64,000 nt of DNA from Urechis unicinctus (GCA_034190875.2 JAXDRA010000551.1:92729-156728); one strand, 5' to 3'. Positions 15,201 to 31,400 are shown, numbered from the stretch's first letter. The notes: a model not told the origin generated them from the letters alone. Numbers and translations: made by a program.

Positions 15201-18200
15201 TTCGCTACACTGACATCATCGTCCGCTGTATATAGAGTTCGCTACACACTGACATCATCAGTCAGCTGTATATAGAGTTCGCTACACTGACATCATTCGT
15301 CGTCGCTGTATATAGAGTTCGCTACACTGACATCATCGTCCGCTGTACATAGAGTTCGCTACACTGACATCTCAGTCAGCTGTATATAGAGTTCGCTACA
15401 CTGACATCATAGTCAGCTGTATATAGAGTCGCTATTGACATCATCGTCAGCTGTATATGAGTTCGCTACACTGACATCATCGTCCGCTTGTATATAGAGT
15501 TCACTACATTGACATTTCGTCAGCTGTAATAGAGTTCGCTACACTGACATCATCGTCAGCTGTATATGTAGAGTTCACTACACTGACATCATCGTGCGCT
15601 GTATATAGAGTTCACTACACTGACATCATCGTCCGCTGTATATAGAGTTCACTACATTGACATCATCAGTCAGCTGTATATAGAGTTCGCTACACTGACA
15701 TCATCGTCCGCTGTATATAAGAGTTCACTACACTGACATCATCGTCCGCTGTATATAGAGTTCACTACATTGACATTTCAGTCAGCTGTATATAGAGTTC
15801 GATACACTGACATCATCGTCCGCTGTACATAGAGTTCGCTACACTGACATCATCGTCGCTGTTATATAGAGTTCACTACATTGACATCTCAGTCAGCTGT
15901 ATATAGTTCGCTACATTGACATCATCGTCCGCTGTATATAGAGTTCGCTACATTGACATCATCGTCAGCTGTATAGAGAGTTCGCTACACTGACATCATC
16001 GTCCGCTATAATATAGAGTTCGCTACATTGACATCTCAGTCAGCTGTATATAGAGTTCGCTACACTGACATCATCGTCCGCTGTATATAGAGTTCGCTAC
16101 ACAGACATCATAATCATATGTGTAAAGAAGTTCTCTACACTGACATAAAAGTCTGCTGTATGAAGAGTTTCGCTACAATGACATCATAGTGTCCAACTGT
16201 ATAAAAAGTGCGCTACGCAGACATCATAGTCAGTTGTATATAGATTTCGCTACGCTGACATCATAGTCAGTTGTATGTAGATTTCGCTACACTGACATTA
16301 TTGTCGCTATATAAAAAAGTACTTTTCACTGACATGCTAGTCAGCTGTATATAGAGTTCGCTACACTGACATCATCGTCGTCGCTGTATATAGAGTTCGC
16401 TACATTTGACATCATCGTGCGCTGTATATAGAGTTCACTACATTGACATCATCGTCCGCTGTATATAGAGTTCGCTACACGCTGACATCATCAGTCCGCT
16501 GTATATAGAGTTCGCTACACTGACATCATCGTCCGCTGTATATAGAGTTCGCTACATTGACATCTCAGTCAGCTGTATATGAATTCGCTACACTGACATC
16601 ATCGTCCGCTGTATATAGAGTTCACTACATTGACATCTCAGTCAGCTGTATATGAGTTCGCTACGCTGACATCATCGTCAGCTGTATATAGAGTTCGCAC
16701 TACGCTTGACATCATCGTCCGTTGTATATAGAGTTCGCTACACTGACATCATCGTCCGCTGTATATTGAGTCGCTACACTGACATCATCGTCCGCTGTAT
16801 ATAGAGTTCGCTACATTGACATCTCAGTCAGCTGTATATAGAGTTCACTACATTGACATCATCGTCCGCTGTATATAGAGTTCGCTACACTGACATCATC
16901 GTCGTTCGCTGTATATAGAGTATTATTGACATTCATCATTTGTATATAAGACTGCTCAACACTATCATCGTCCGCTGTATATAGAGTTCACTACATTGAC
17001 ATCATAGTCAGCTGTATATAAAGTTGCTACACTGACATCATAGTCAGCTTGTATGTAGATTTCGCTACACTGACATCATAGTCCAGCTGTATATAGATTT
17101 CGCTACACTGACATCATAGTCAGCTGTATATGAAGTTCGCTACACTGACATCATCGTCAGCTGTATATAGAGTTCACTACATTGACATCATCGTGCAGCT
17201 GTATATGAAGTTCGCTACACTGACATCATCGTCCGCTGTATATAGAGTCACTACATTGACATCTCAGTCAGCTGTATATAGAGAGTTCGCTACACTAACA
17301 TCATCGTCCGCTGTATATAGAGTTCGCTACACTGACATCATAATCATGTATTTAGTAAAGCCTGCACAGACATCATCAGTCAGCTGTATAAAAGTCTGCT
17401 GTCCCCCTGTATATAGAGGTACAATGACATCATAGTCGCTGTGTAAAAGTTCGCTACGCAGACCTCATAGTCAGTTGTTTGTAGATTTCGCTACGCTGAC
17501 ATCATCGTCGTTGTATGTAGATTTCGCTACACTGACATCATGCCGTCCGCTGTATGCAAAGACTTCTTTTCACTGACATGCTATTCAGCACGTGTATATA
17601 GAGTTCGATACACTGACATCATCGTGCGCTGTGTATATAGAGTTCACCCCACTTACATCATCGTGCGCTGTATATAGAGTTCACTACATTGACATCATCA
17701 GTCAGCTGTATATAGAGTTCGCTACACTGACATCATCGTCCGCTGTTTATAGAGAGTTCCCTACACTGACATCATCGTCCGCTGTATATAGAGTTCCCTA
17801 CGTTGACATTCAGTCAGCTGTATGTAGAGTTCACTACACTGACATCATCGTCGCGCTGTATATAAGAGTTCATCGTGTGCTACACTGACATCAGACATCT
17901 CGGTCAGCTGTATAATGAGTTACACTACGTTGACATCATCGTCCGCTGTACATAGAGTTCGCTACACTGACATTATCGTGCGCTGTATAAAATGTTTCAC
18001 TACACCGACATCATCGTCGCTGTGTATATAGAGTTTTCTACATTGACATCTCAGTCAGCTGTTAAACAAAGTCGCTACACTACACATCATCGTCCGCTGC
18101 ATATAGATGTTCGCTACACTGACATCATCGTCTGAATATATAGAGTTCGCTACATTGACATCTCAGTCAGCTGTATATGAAGTTCGCTACGCCGACATCA

Positions 18201-18300
18201 TCGTCCCTGTATATTGAGATCACTATGTTGATATCTCAGTCAGCTGTATATGAAGTTCTCTACGCTGACAACATAGTCAGCTGTACAGAGATTTTACTAC
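12240..18300. repeat. Indel-rich, consensus-like stretch of the 37-bp satellite
   Basis: The monomer is clearly the same, but spacing varies from about 34 to 42 bp. There are many one- to four-base insertions or losses (for example GTCGTCGCTG, GTAATATAGAG, CACGCTGACATCATCAGTC) and most monomers sit close to one consensus. Recognisable marker blocks are corrupted near 13,941, 16,102 and 17,340. Flanks are clean: from about 18,400 the array matches 10,790 onward at an offset of 7,614, and 12,100-12,500 matches 19,720-19,980. The simplest reading is a poorly polished or collapsed consensus in a long-read assembly. A truly degenerate block is the alternative, but the abrupt return to clean 37-bp copies argues against it. 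Confidence 0.75.
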
Positions 18301-19482
18301 ACTGACATCTCAGGAGCTATATAAAGAGTACGCATCGCTTCGATCATAGTCCGCGGTTATAGATTTCGCTACACTGATATAATCGTCCGCCTGTATATAG
18401 ATTTCGCTACACTGACATCATCGTCTGCTGAATATAGAGTTCACTACATTGACATCTCAGTCAGCTGTATATAGAGTTCGCTACGCTGATATCATATTCC
18501 GCTGTACTTAGAGTTCACTACATGGACATCTCAGTCAGCTGTGTTTGAAGTACGCTATGCTAACATCATCGTCCGCTCTATATAGAGTTCGCTACACTGA
18601 CATCATCGTGCGCTGTATATAGAGTTCACTACATTGACATCTCAGTCAGCTGTATATGAAGTTCGCAACGCCGACATCATTTTCCGATGTATATAGAGTT
18701 CGCTACACTAACATCATCGTCTGCAGTACATAGAGTTCGCTACATTGACATCTCAGTCAGCTGTATATGAAGTTCGCTACGCCGACATCATCGTCCCCTG
18801 TATATAGTGATCACTATATTGACATCTCAGTCAGCTGTATATGAAGTTCGCTACACTAACATCATCGTCCGCTGTATATAGAGTTCATTACATTGACATT
18901 TCAGTCAGTTGAATATAGAGTTCGCTACACTGACATCATCGTCCGCTATATGTAGAGTTCACCACACTGACATCATCATGCGCTGTATATAGAGTTTATT
19001 ACGCAGCATCTCAGTCAGCTGTATATATAGAGTACACTACGTTGACATCCTCGTCCGCTGTACATAGAGTTCGCTACACTGACATCATCGTGCGCTTTAT
19101 ATAATGTTCACTACACTGACATCATCGTCCGCTGTATATAGAGTTCACTTCATTGACACCTCAGTCAGCTGTATATAAAGTTCGATACACTAACATCATC
19201 GTCAGCTGTTTATTGATTTCGCTACACTGACATCATCTCCCGCTGAATATTGAATTCGCTACATTGACATCTCAGTCAGCTGTATATGAAGTTCGCTACG
19301 TCGACATCATCGTCCCCCTGTATATAGAGATCACTATATTGACATCTCTGTCAGCCGTATATGAAGTTCGCTACACTGACATCATCGTCCGCCTTTTATA
19401 GAGTTTACATTGACATCTCAGTGAGCTGTATAGAGAGTTCGCTAATCTGACATCATCGTCCGCTGTATATAGAGTTCACTAC

Positions 19483-22400
19483 ACAGACATCATAATCATA
19501 TATGTAAAGACTGCTCAACGCTGACATAAAAGTCTGCTGTATGAAGAATAAGGTACAATGCCATCATAGTCAACTGTGTAAAAACTCCGCTACGCATACC
19601 TCATAGTCAGTTGTATGTAGATTTCGCTACGCTGACGTCATAGTTAGTTGTATGTAGATTTCGCTACACTGACATTATAGTCGTCAATGCAAAAACTACT
19701 TTTCACTGACATGCTATTCAGCTGTATATAGAGTTCGCTACACTGACATCATCGTCCGCTGTACATAGAGTTCGCTACACTACCATCACCGTCCGCTGTA
19801 TATAGAGTTCGCTACACTGATATCATAGTCCGCTGTATATAGAGTTCGCTACATTGACATCTCAGTCCGCTGTATATAGAGTTCGCTATGCTAACATTAT
19901 TGTCCGCTGTATATAGAGTTTTCTACATTAACATCTCAGTCGGCTGGATATGAATTTCGCTACGCTGACCTCATCGTCCGCTGTATATAGAGTTCACTAC
20001 ATTGACATCTCAGTCAGCTGTATATGACGTTCGCTACGCTGACAACATAGTCAGCTGTATATGGAGTTCGCATCGCTTACATCATAGTCCGCGGTTTATA
20101 GATTTCGCTACACTGACATAATCGTCCGCTTTATATTGAGTTCGCTAGACTGACATCATCGTCAGCCGTATATAGAGTTCGCTACAATGACAATCTCAGT
20201 CAGCTGTATATAGAGTTCACTACATTGACATCTCAGTCAGCTGTATATAGAGTTCGCTACACTTACATCATCGTCCGCAGTATATAGAGTGCGCTACTTC
20301 ATAAGTGTGAAGACTGCTCAACACTGACTTAAAAGTCTGCTGTATGAAGAAATAGATACAATGACATCATAGTCAACTGTGTAAAAACTGAGCTACGCAG
20401 ACCTCATAGTCAGTTGTATGCAGATTTCGCTACGCTGACAACATAGTCAGTTGTATGAAGATTTCGCTACACTGACATTATAGTCGTCTATGCAAAAACT
20501 ACGTTCCACTGACATGCTATTCAGCTGTATATAGAGTACGCTACACTAACATCATCGTGCGCTGTATATAGAGTTCACCACACTGACATCATCGTGTGCT
20601 GTATATAGAGTTCAATACATTGACATCTCAGTCAGCTTTAAACAAAGTTCGATACACTAACATCATCGTCCGCTGTTTATATATTTCGCTACACTGACAT
20701 CATCGTCTGCTGAATATAGAGTTCGCTACATTGACATCTCAGTCAGCTGTATATGAAGTTCGCTACGCCGACATCATCGTCCCTGTATAATGAGATCACT
20801 ATGTTGACATCTCAGTCAGCTGTATATGAAGTTCTCTACGCTGACAACATAGTCAGCTGTACAGAGATTTTACTACACTGACGTCTCAGTCAGCTATACA
20901 TAGAGTTCGCATCGCTTCGATCATAGTCCGCAGTTTATAGATTTCTCTACACTGACATGATCGTCCGCTGTATATAAAGTTCGCTAGACTGACATCATCG
21001 TCAGCCGTATATAGAGTTCGCTACACTGACATCATCGTCCGCGCAGTATATAGAGTTCACTACATTGACATCTCAGTCAGCTGTGTATAGAGTTCTCTAC
21101 ACTAACATCATCGTCCGCAGTATATAGAGTGCGCTACACAGACATATTCATATGTATAAAGACTGCTCACACTGACATAAAAGTCTGCTGTATGAAGAAT
21201 AAGGTACAGCGACATCATAGTCAACTGTGTAAAAACTGCGCTACGCAGACCTCATAGTCAGTTTTATGCAGATTTCGCTACGCTGACATCATAGTCAGTT
21301 GTATGAAGATTTCGCTCCACTGACATTATAGTCGTCTATGCAAAACTACGTTCCATTGACATGCTATTCAGATGTATATAGAGTACGCTACACTGACATC
21401 ATCGTGCGCTGTATATAGAGTTCACCACACTGACATCATATTCCGCTGTATTTAGAGTTCATTACATGGACATCGCAGTCAGCTGTGTTTGAAGTTCGCT
21501 ATGCTAACATCATCGTCCGCTCTATATAGAGTTCGCTACACTGACATCATCGTCCGCTCTATATATAGATCACTACATTGATATCACAGTCAGCTGTATA
21601 TGAAGCTCGCAACGCTGACATCATTTTCCGCTGTATATAAAGTTCGCTACACTAACATCATCGTCCGCAGTACATAGAGTTCGCTACATTGACATCTCAG
21701 TCAGCTGTATATGAAGTTCGCTACGCCGACATCATCGTCCCCTGTATATAGTGATCACTATATTGACAGCTCAGTCAGCTGTATATGAAGTTTGCTACGC
21801 TGACATTATCGTCCGCTGTATATAGAGTTTACATTGACATCTCAGTCAGCTGTGTAGAGAGTTCGGTAATATGACAAATCAGTCAGCTGTTTTTAAGTTC
21901 GTTACACTAACCTCATCGTCCGCTTTTGATCGAGTTCGCTACACCGACATCATCGTCCGCTTTATGTAGAGTTCACCACACTGACATCATCGTGTGCTTT
22001 ATATAGAGTTCACTATATTGACATCTCAGTCAGCAGTATATGAAGTTAGCTACGCTGACATCATCGTCCGCTGTATATAGAGTTTACTACACTGACAACA
22101 TCGTGCGCTGTATATAGAGTTCACTACATTGACATCTCAGTCAGCTGTATACAAAGTTCGCTACACTAACATCATCGTCCGCTGTTGATCGAGTTCCCTA
22201 CACTGACATCATCGTCCGCTGTATATAGAGTACCCTACGTTGATATTTCAGTCAGCTGTATGTATAGTTCGCTACACTGACATCATCGTCCGCTTTATGT
22301 AGAGTTCACCACACTGACATCATCGTGTGCTGTATATAGAGTTCACTACGCAGACATCTCGGTCAGCTGTATAATGAGTACACTACGTTGACATCATCGT

Positions 22401-25400
22401 CCGCTGTATATAGAGTTCGCTACACTGACATCATTGTGCGCTGTATAAAATGTTCACTACACCGACATCAGCGTCCGCTGGATATAGAGTTTTCTACATT
22501 CACATCTCAGCTGTAAACAAAGTTCGATACACTAACATCATCGTCCGCTGAATATAGATTTCGCAACACTGACATCATCGTCTGGTGAATATAGAGTTCA
22601 CTACATTGACATCTCAGTCAGCTTTATATAGAGTTCGCTACGCTGATATCATATTCCGCTGTATTTAGAGTTCACTTCATTGACATCTCAGTCAGCGGTA
22701 TATAAAGTTCGATACACTAACATCATCGTCCGCTGTTTATAGATTTCGCTACTCTGACATCATCTTCCGCTGAATATAGAATTCGCTACATTGACATCTC
22801 AGTCAGCTGTATAAGATGTTCGCTAAGCCGACCTCATCGTCCCCTGTACATAGATATCACTATATTGACATCTCAGTCAGCTGTATATGAAGTTCGCTAC
22901 GCTGACATCATCGTCCGCTGTATGTAGAGTTTACATTGACATCTCAGTCAGCTGTATAGAGAGTTCGCTAATCTGACATCATCGTCCGCTGTATATAGAG
23001 TTCACTACATTGACATTTCAGTCATTTGTATATAGGGTTCGCTACACTGACATCATCGTCCGCTATATGTAGAGTTCACCACACTGACATCATCATGCGC
23101 TGTATATAGAGTTTACTACGCAGCATCTCAGTCAGCTGTATATAGAGTACACTACGTTGACATCATCGTCCGCTGTATATTGAGTTCGCTACACTAACAT
23201 CATCGTCCGCAGTACATAGAGTTCGCTAGATTGACATCTCAGTCAGCTGTATATGAAGTTCGCCACGCTGACATCATCTTCCGCTGTATATAGAGTTTAC
23301 ATTGACATCTCAGTCAGCTGTATAGAGAGTTCGCTACACTAACATCATCGTTCGCAGTTTATAGAGTGCGCTACACAGACATCATAATCATATTTGTAAA
23401 GCCTGCTCAACACTGACATAAAAGTCTGCTGTATGAAGAATTAGGTACAATGACATCATAGTCAACTGTGTAAAAATGCGCTACGCAGACCTCATAGTCA
23501 GTTGTTTGTAGATTTCGCTACGCTGATGTCATTGTCAGTTGTATGTAGATTTCGCTACACTGACATTATAGCCGTCTATGCAAAAACTACTTTTCACTGA
23601 CATGCTATTCAGCTGTATATAGAGTTCGCTACACTGACATCATCGTGCGCTGTATATAGAGTTCACTACACTTACATCATCGTGCGCTGTATTTAGAGTT
23701 CACTACATTGACATCTCAGTCAGCTGTATACAAAGTTCGCTACACTAACATCATCGTCCGCTGTTGATCGAGTTCCCTACACTGACATCATCGTCCGCTG
23801 TATATAGAGTACCCTACGTTGATATTTCAGTCAGCTGTATGTATAGTTCGCTACACTGACATCATCGTCCGCTTTATGTAGAGTTCACCACACTGACATC
23901 ATCGTGTGCTGCATATAGAGTTCACTACGCAGACATCTCGGTCAGCTGTATAATGAGTACACTACCTTGACATCATCGTCCGCTGTACATAGAGTTCGCT
24001 ACACTGACATTATCGTGCGCTGTATAAAATGTTCACTACACCGACATCAGCGTCCGCTGTATATAGAGTTTTCTACATTGACATCTCAGTCAGCTGTAAA
24101 CAAAGTTCGATACACTAACATCATCGTCCGCTGCATATAGATTTCGCTACACTGACATCATCGTCTACTGAATATTGAAATCGCTACATTGACATCTCAG
24201 TCAGCTGTATATGAAGTTCGCTACGCCGACATCATCGTCCCCTGTATTATGAGATCACTATGTTGATATCTCAGTCAGCTGTATATGAAGTTCTCTACGC
24301 TGACAACATAGTCAGCTGTACAGAGATTTTACTACACTGACATCTCAGTGAGCTATATAAAGAGTACGCATCGCTTCGATCATAGTCCGCGGTTTATAGA
24401 TTTCGCTGCACTGATATAATCGTCCGCTGTATATAGATTTCGCTACACTGACATCATCGTCTGCTGAATATAGAGTTCACTACATGGACATCTCAGTCAG
24501 CTGTGTTTGAAGTACGCTATACTAACATCATCGTCCGCTCTATATAGAGTTCGCTACACTGACATCATCGTGCGCTGTATAAAGAGTTCACTACATTGAC
24601 ATCTCAGTAAGCTGTATATGAAGTTCGCAACGCTGACATCATTTTCCGATGTATATAGAGTTCGCTACACTAACATCATCGTCTGCAGTACATAGAGTTC
24701 GCTACATTGACATCTCAGTCAGCTGTATATGAAGTTCGCTACGCCGACATCATCGTCCCCTGTAAATAGTGATCACTATATTGACATCTCAGTCAGCTGT
24801 ATATGAAGTTCGCTACACTAACATCATCGTCCGCTGTATATAGAGTTCACTACATTGACATTTCAGTCAGTTGAATATAGAGTTCGCTACACTGACATCA
24901 TCGTCCGCTATATGTAGAGTTAACCACACTGACATCATCATGCGCTGTATATAGAGTTTATTACGCAGCATCTCAGTCAGCTGTATATAGAGTACACTAC
25001 GTTGACATCCTCGTCCGCTGTACATAGAGTTCGCTACACTGACATCATCGTGCGCTTTATATAATGTTCACTACACTGACATCATCGTCCGCTGTATATA
25101 GAGTTCACTTCATTGACACCTCAGTCAGCTGTATATAAAGTTCGATACACTAACATCATCGTCAGCTGTTAATTCATTTCGCTACACTGACATCATCTCC
25201 CGCTGAATATTGAATTCGCTACATTGACATCTCAGTCAGCTGTATATGAAGTTCGCTACGTCGACATCATCGTCCCCTGTATATAGAGATCACTATATTG
25301 ACATCTCTGTCAGCCGTATATGAAGTTCGATACACTGACATCATCGTCCGCCTTTTATAGAGTATACATTGACATCTCAGTCAGCTGTATAGAGAGTTCG

Positions 25401-25439
25401 CTAATCTGACATCATCGTCCGCTGTATATAGAGTTCACT
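19483..25439. repeat. 5.96-kb higher-order repeat, copy 1
   Basis: Marker blocks occur in the order B (19,483), C (20,290), D (21,136), A (23,372), with spacings of about 803, 848 and 2,240 bp, then 2,068 bp to the next B at 25,440. The same order and nearly the same spacings follow in the next copy. Shared private variants, such as GTCTGGTGAATATAG (near 22,580 and 28,540) and TCAGCTGTAAACAAAG after CACATC (near 22,505 and 28,460), show that the two copies descend from one unit. The period of about 5,958 bp is close to 161 monomers (5,957 bp). Confidence 0.88.
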
Positions 25440-28400
25440 ACACAGACATCATAATCATATATGTAAAGACTGCTCAACGCTGACATAAAAGTCTGCTGTA
25501 TGAAGAATAAGGTACAATGCCATCATAGTCAACTGTGTAAAAACTCCGCTACGCAGACCTCATAGTCAGTTGTATGTAGATTTCGCTACGCTGACGTCAT
25601 AGTCAGTTGTATGTAGATTTCGCTACACTGACATTATAGTCGTCAATGCAAAAACTACTTTTCACTGACATGCTATTCAGCTGTATATAGAGTTCGCTAC
25701 ACTGACATCATCGTCCGCTGTACATAGATTTCGCTACACTACCATCATCGTCCGCTGTACATAGAGTTCGCTACACTGATATCATAGTCCGCTGTATATA
25801 GAGTTCGCTGCATTGACATCTCAGTCCGCTGTATATAGAGTTCGCTATGCTAACATTATTGTCCGCTGTATATAGAGTTTTCAACATTAACATCTCAGTC
25901 GGCTGGATATGAATTTTGCTACGCTGACCTCATCGTCCGCTGTATATAGAGTTCACTACATTGACATCTCAGTCAGCTGTATATGACGTTCGCTACGCTG
26001 ACAACATAGTCAGCTGTATATGGAGTTCGCATCGCTTACATCATAGTCCGCGGTTTATAGATTTCGCTACACTGACATAATCGTCCGCTTTATATTGAGT
26101 TCGCTAGACTGACATCATCGTCAGCCGTATATAGAGTTCGCTACAATGACAATCTCAGTCAGCTGTATATAGAGTTCACTACATTGACATCTCAGTCAGC
26201 TGTATATAGAGTTCGCTACACTTACATCATCGTCCGCAGTATATAGAGTGCGCTACTTCATAAGTGTGAAGACTGCTCAACACTGACTTAAAAGTCTGCT
26301 GTATGAAGAAATAGATACAATGACATCATAGTCAACTGTGTAAAACCTGAGCTACGCAGACCTCATAGTCAGTTGTATGCAGATTTCGCTACGCTGACAA
26401 CATAGTCAGTTGTATGAAGATTTCGCTACACTGACATTATAGTCGTCTATGCAAAAACTACGTTCCACTGACATGCTATTCAGCTGTATATAGAGTACGC
26501 TACACTAACATCATCGTGCGCTGTATATAGAGTTCACCACACTGACATCATCGTGTGCTGTATATAGAGTTCAATACATTGACATCTCAGTCAGCTTTAA
26601 ACAAAGTTCGATACACTAACATCATCGTCCGCTGTTTATATATTTCGCTACACTGACATCATCGTCTGCTGAATATAGAGTTCGCTACATTGACATCTCA
26701 ATCAGCTGTATATGAAGTTCGCTACGCCGACATCATCGTCCCCTGTATAATGAGATCACTATGTTGACATCTCAGTCAGCTGTATATGAAGTTCTCTACG
26801 CTGACAACATAGTCAGCTGTACAGAGATTTTACTACACTGACGTCTCAGTCAGCTATACATAGAGTTCGCATCGCTTCGATCATAGTCCGCAGTTTATAG
26901 ATTTCTCTACACTGACATGATCGTCCGCTGTATATAAAGTTCGCTAGACTGACATCATCGTCAGCCGTATATAGAGTTCGCTACACTGACATCATCGTCC
27001 GCAGTATATAGAGTTCACTACATTGACATCTCAGTCAGCTGTGTATAGAGTTCTCTACACTAACATCATCGTCCGCAGTATATAGAGTGCGCTACACAGA
27101 CATATTCATATGTATAAAGACTGCTCACACTGACATAAAAGTCTGCTGTATGAAGAATAAGGTACAGCGACATCATAGTCAACTGTGTAAAAACTGCGCT
27201 ACGCAGACCTCATAGTCAGTTTTATGCAGATTTCGCTACGCTGACATCATAGTCAGTTGTATGAAGATTTCGCTCCACTGACATTATAGTCGTCTATGCA
27301 AAACTACGTTCCATTGACATGCTATTCAGATGTATATAGAGTACGCTACACTGACATCATCGTGCGCTGTATATAGAGTTCACCACACTGACATCATATT
27401 CCGCTGTATTTAGAGTTCATTACATGGACATCGCAGTCAGCTGTGTTTGAAGTTCGCTATGCTAACATCATCGTCCGCTCTATATAGAGTTCGCTACACT
27501 GACATCATCGTCCGCTCTATATATAGATCACTACATTGATATCTCAGTCAGCTGTATATGAAGCTCGCAACGCTGACATCATTTTCCGCTGTATATAAAG
27601 TTCGCTACACTAACATCATCGTCCGCAGTACATAGAGTTCGCTACATTGACATCTCAGTCAGCTGTATATGAAGTTCGCTACGCCGACATCATCGTCCCC
27701 TGTATATAGTGATCACTATATTGACAGCTCAGTCAGCTGTATATGAAGTTTGCTACGCTGACATTATCGTCCGCTGTATATAGAGTTTACATTGACATCT
27801 CAGTCAGCTGTGTAGAGAGTTCGGTAATATGACAAATCAGTCAGCTGTTTTTAAGTTCGTTACACTAACCTCATCGTCCGCTTTTGATCGAGTTCGCTAC
27901 ACCGACATCATCGTCCGCTTTATGTAGAGTTCACCACACTGACATCATCGTGTGCTTTATATAGAGTTCACTATATTGACATCTCAGTCAGCAGTATATG
28001 AAGTTAGCTACGCTGACATCATCGTGCGCTGTATATAGAGTTTACTACACTGACAACATCGTGCGCTGTATATAGAGTTCACTACATTGACATCTCAGTC
28101 AGCTGTATACAAAGTTCGCTACACTAACATCATCGTCCGCTGTTGATCGAGTTCCCTACACTGACATCATCGTCCGCTGTATATAGAGTACCCTACGTTG
28201 ATATTTCAGTCAGCTGTATGTATAGTTCGCTACACTGACATCATCGTCCGCTTTATGTAGAGTTCACCACAGTGACATCATCGTGTGCTGTATATAGAGT
28301 TCACTACGCAGACATCTCGGTCAGCTGTATAATGAGTACACTACGTTGACATCATCGTCCGCTGTATATAGAGTTCGCTACACTGACATCATTGTGCGCT

Positions 28401-31400
28401 GTATAAAATGTTCACTACACCGACATCAGCGTCCGCTGGATATAGAGTTTTCTACATTCACATCTCAGCTGTAAACAAAGTTCGATACACTAACATCATC
28501 GTCCGCTGAATATAGATTTCGCTACACTGACATCATCGTCTGGTGAATATAGAGTTCACTACATTGACATCTCAGTCAGCTTTATATAGAGTTCGCTACG
28601 CTGATATCATATTCCGCTGTATTTAGAGTTCACTTCATTGACATCTCAGTCAGCGGTATATAAAGTTCGATACACTAACATCATCTTCCGCTGTTTATAG
28701 ATTTCGCTACTCTGACATCATCTTCCGCTGAATATAGAATTCGCTACATTGACATCACATTCAGCTGTATATGAAGTTCGCTAAGCCGACATCATCGTCC
28801 ACTGTATATAGATATCACTATATTGACATCTCAGTCAGCTGTATATGAAGTTCGCTACGCTGACATCATCGTCCGCTGTATGTAGAGTTTACATTGACAT
28901 CTCAGTCAGCAGTATAGAGAGTTCGCTAATCTGACATCATCGTCCGCTGTATATAGAGTTCACTACATTGACATTTCAGTCATTTGTATATAGGGTTCGC
29001 TACACTGACATCATCGTCCGCTGTATGTAGGGTTCACCACACTGACATCATCAGGCGCTGTATATAGAGTTCACTACGCAGCATCTCAGTCAGCTGTATA
29101 TAGAGTACACTACGCTGACATCTTCGTCCGCTGTATATTGAGTTCGCTACACTAACATCATCGTCCGCAGTACATAGTTCGCTACATTGACAACTCAGTC
29201 AGCTGTATATGAAGTTCGCCACGCTGACATCATCTTCCGCTGTATATAGAGTTTACATTGACATCTCAGTCAGCTGTTTAGAGAGTTCGCTACACTAACA
29301 TCATCGTTCGCAGTTTATAGAGTGCGCTACACAGACATCATAATCATATTTGTAAAGCCTGCTCAACACTGACATAAAAGTCTGCTGTATGAATAATTAG
29401 GTACAATGACATCATAGTCAACTGTGTAAAAACTGCGCTACGCAGACCTCATAGTCAGTTGTTTGTAGATTTCGCTACGCTGATGTCATAGTCAGTTGTA
29501 TGTAGATTTCGCTACACTGACATTATAGCCGTCTATGCAAAAACTACTTTTCACTGACATGCTATTCAGCTGTATATAGAGTTCGCTACACTGACATCAT
29601 CGTGCGCTGTATATAGAGTTCACTACACTTACATCATCGTGCGCTGTATTTAGAGTTCACTACATTGACATCTCAGTCAGCTGTATATGAAGTTAGCTAC
29701 GCTGACATCATCGTGCGCTTTATATAGAGTTTTCTACACTGACAACATCGTGCGCTGTATATAGAGTTCACTACATTGACATCTCGGTCAGCTGTATACA
29801 AAGTTCGCTACACTAACATCATCGTCCGCTGTTGATCGAGTTCCCTACACTGACATCATCGTCCGCTGTATATAGAGTACCCTACGTTGATATTTCAGTC
29901 AGCTGTATGTATAGTTCGCTACACTGACATCATCGTCCGCTTTATGTAAAGTTCACCACACTGACATCATCGTGTGCTGCATATAGAGTTCACTACGCAG
30001 ACATCTCGGTCAGCTGTATAATGAGTACACTACGTTGACATCATCGTCCGCTGTATATAGAGTTCGCTACACTGACATTATCGTGCGCTGCATAAAATGT
30101 TCACTACACCGACATCAGCGTCCGCTGTATATAGTTTTCTACATTGACATCTCAGTCAGCTGTAAACAAAGTTCGATACACTAACATCATCGTCCGCTGC
30201 ATATAGATTTCGCTACACTGACATCATCGTCTGGTGAATATAGAGTTCGCTACATTGACATCTCAGTCAGCTGTATATGAAGTTTGCTACGCCGACATCA
30301 TCGTCCCCTGTATTATGAGATCACTATGTTGATATCTCAGTCAGCTGTATATGAAGTTCTCTACGCTGACAACATAGTCAGCTGTACAGAGATTTTACTA
30401 CACTAACATCTCAGTGAGCTATATAAAGAGTTCGCATCGCTTCGATCATAGTCCGCGGTTTATAGATTTCGCTAAACTGACATAATCGTCCGCTGTATAT
30501 AGATTTCGCTACACTGACATCATCGTCTGCTGAATATAGAGTTCACTACATTGACATCTCAGTCAGCTGTATATAGAGTTCGCTACGCAGATATCATATT
30601 CAGCTGTATTTAGAGTTCACTACATGGACATCTCACTCAGCTGTGTTTGAAGTTCACTATGCTAACATCATCGTCCGCTCTATATAGAGTTCGCTACACT
30701 GACATCATCGTGCGCTGTATATAGAGTTCACTACATTGACATCTCAGTCAGCAGTATATGAAGTTCGCAACGCTGACATCATTTTCCGCTGTATATAGAG
30801 TTCGCTACACTAACATCATCGTCCGCAGTACATAGAGTTCGCTACATTGACATCTCAGTCAGCTGTATATGAAGTTCGCTACGCCGACATCATCGTCCCC
30901 TGTATATAGCGATCACTATATTGACATCTCAGTCAGCTGTATATGAAGTTCGCTACGCTGACATTATCGTCCGCTGTATATAGAGTTTACATTGACATCT
31001 CAGTCAGCTGTGTAGAGAGTTCGCTAATCTGACATCATCGTCCGCTGTATATAGAGTTCACTACATTGACATTTCAGTCATTTGTATATAGGGTTCGCTA
31101 CACTGACATCATCGTCCGCTGTATGTAGGGTTCACCACACTGACATCATCATGCGCTGTATATAGAGTTCACTACGCAGCATCTCTGTCAGCTGTATATA
31201 GAGTACACTACGTTGACATCATCGTCCGCTGTATATTGAGTTCGCTACACTAACATCATCGTACGCAGTACATAGAGTTCGCTACATTGACATCTCAGTC
31301 AGCTGTATATGAAGTTTCCCACGCTGACATCATCTTCCGCTGTATATAGAGTTTACATTGACATCTCAGTCTGCTGTATAGAGAGTTCGCTACACTAACA

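Noticed and set aside
13733..17888. Open frames of 84-101 codons with ATLTSSSAVYRV-like repeats
   Set aside because: They are the 37-bp satellite read through successive frames, lie in the indel-smeared stretch, and shift frame each monomer. They show tandem periodicity, not coding.
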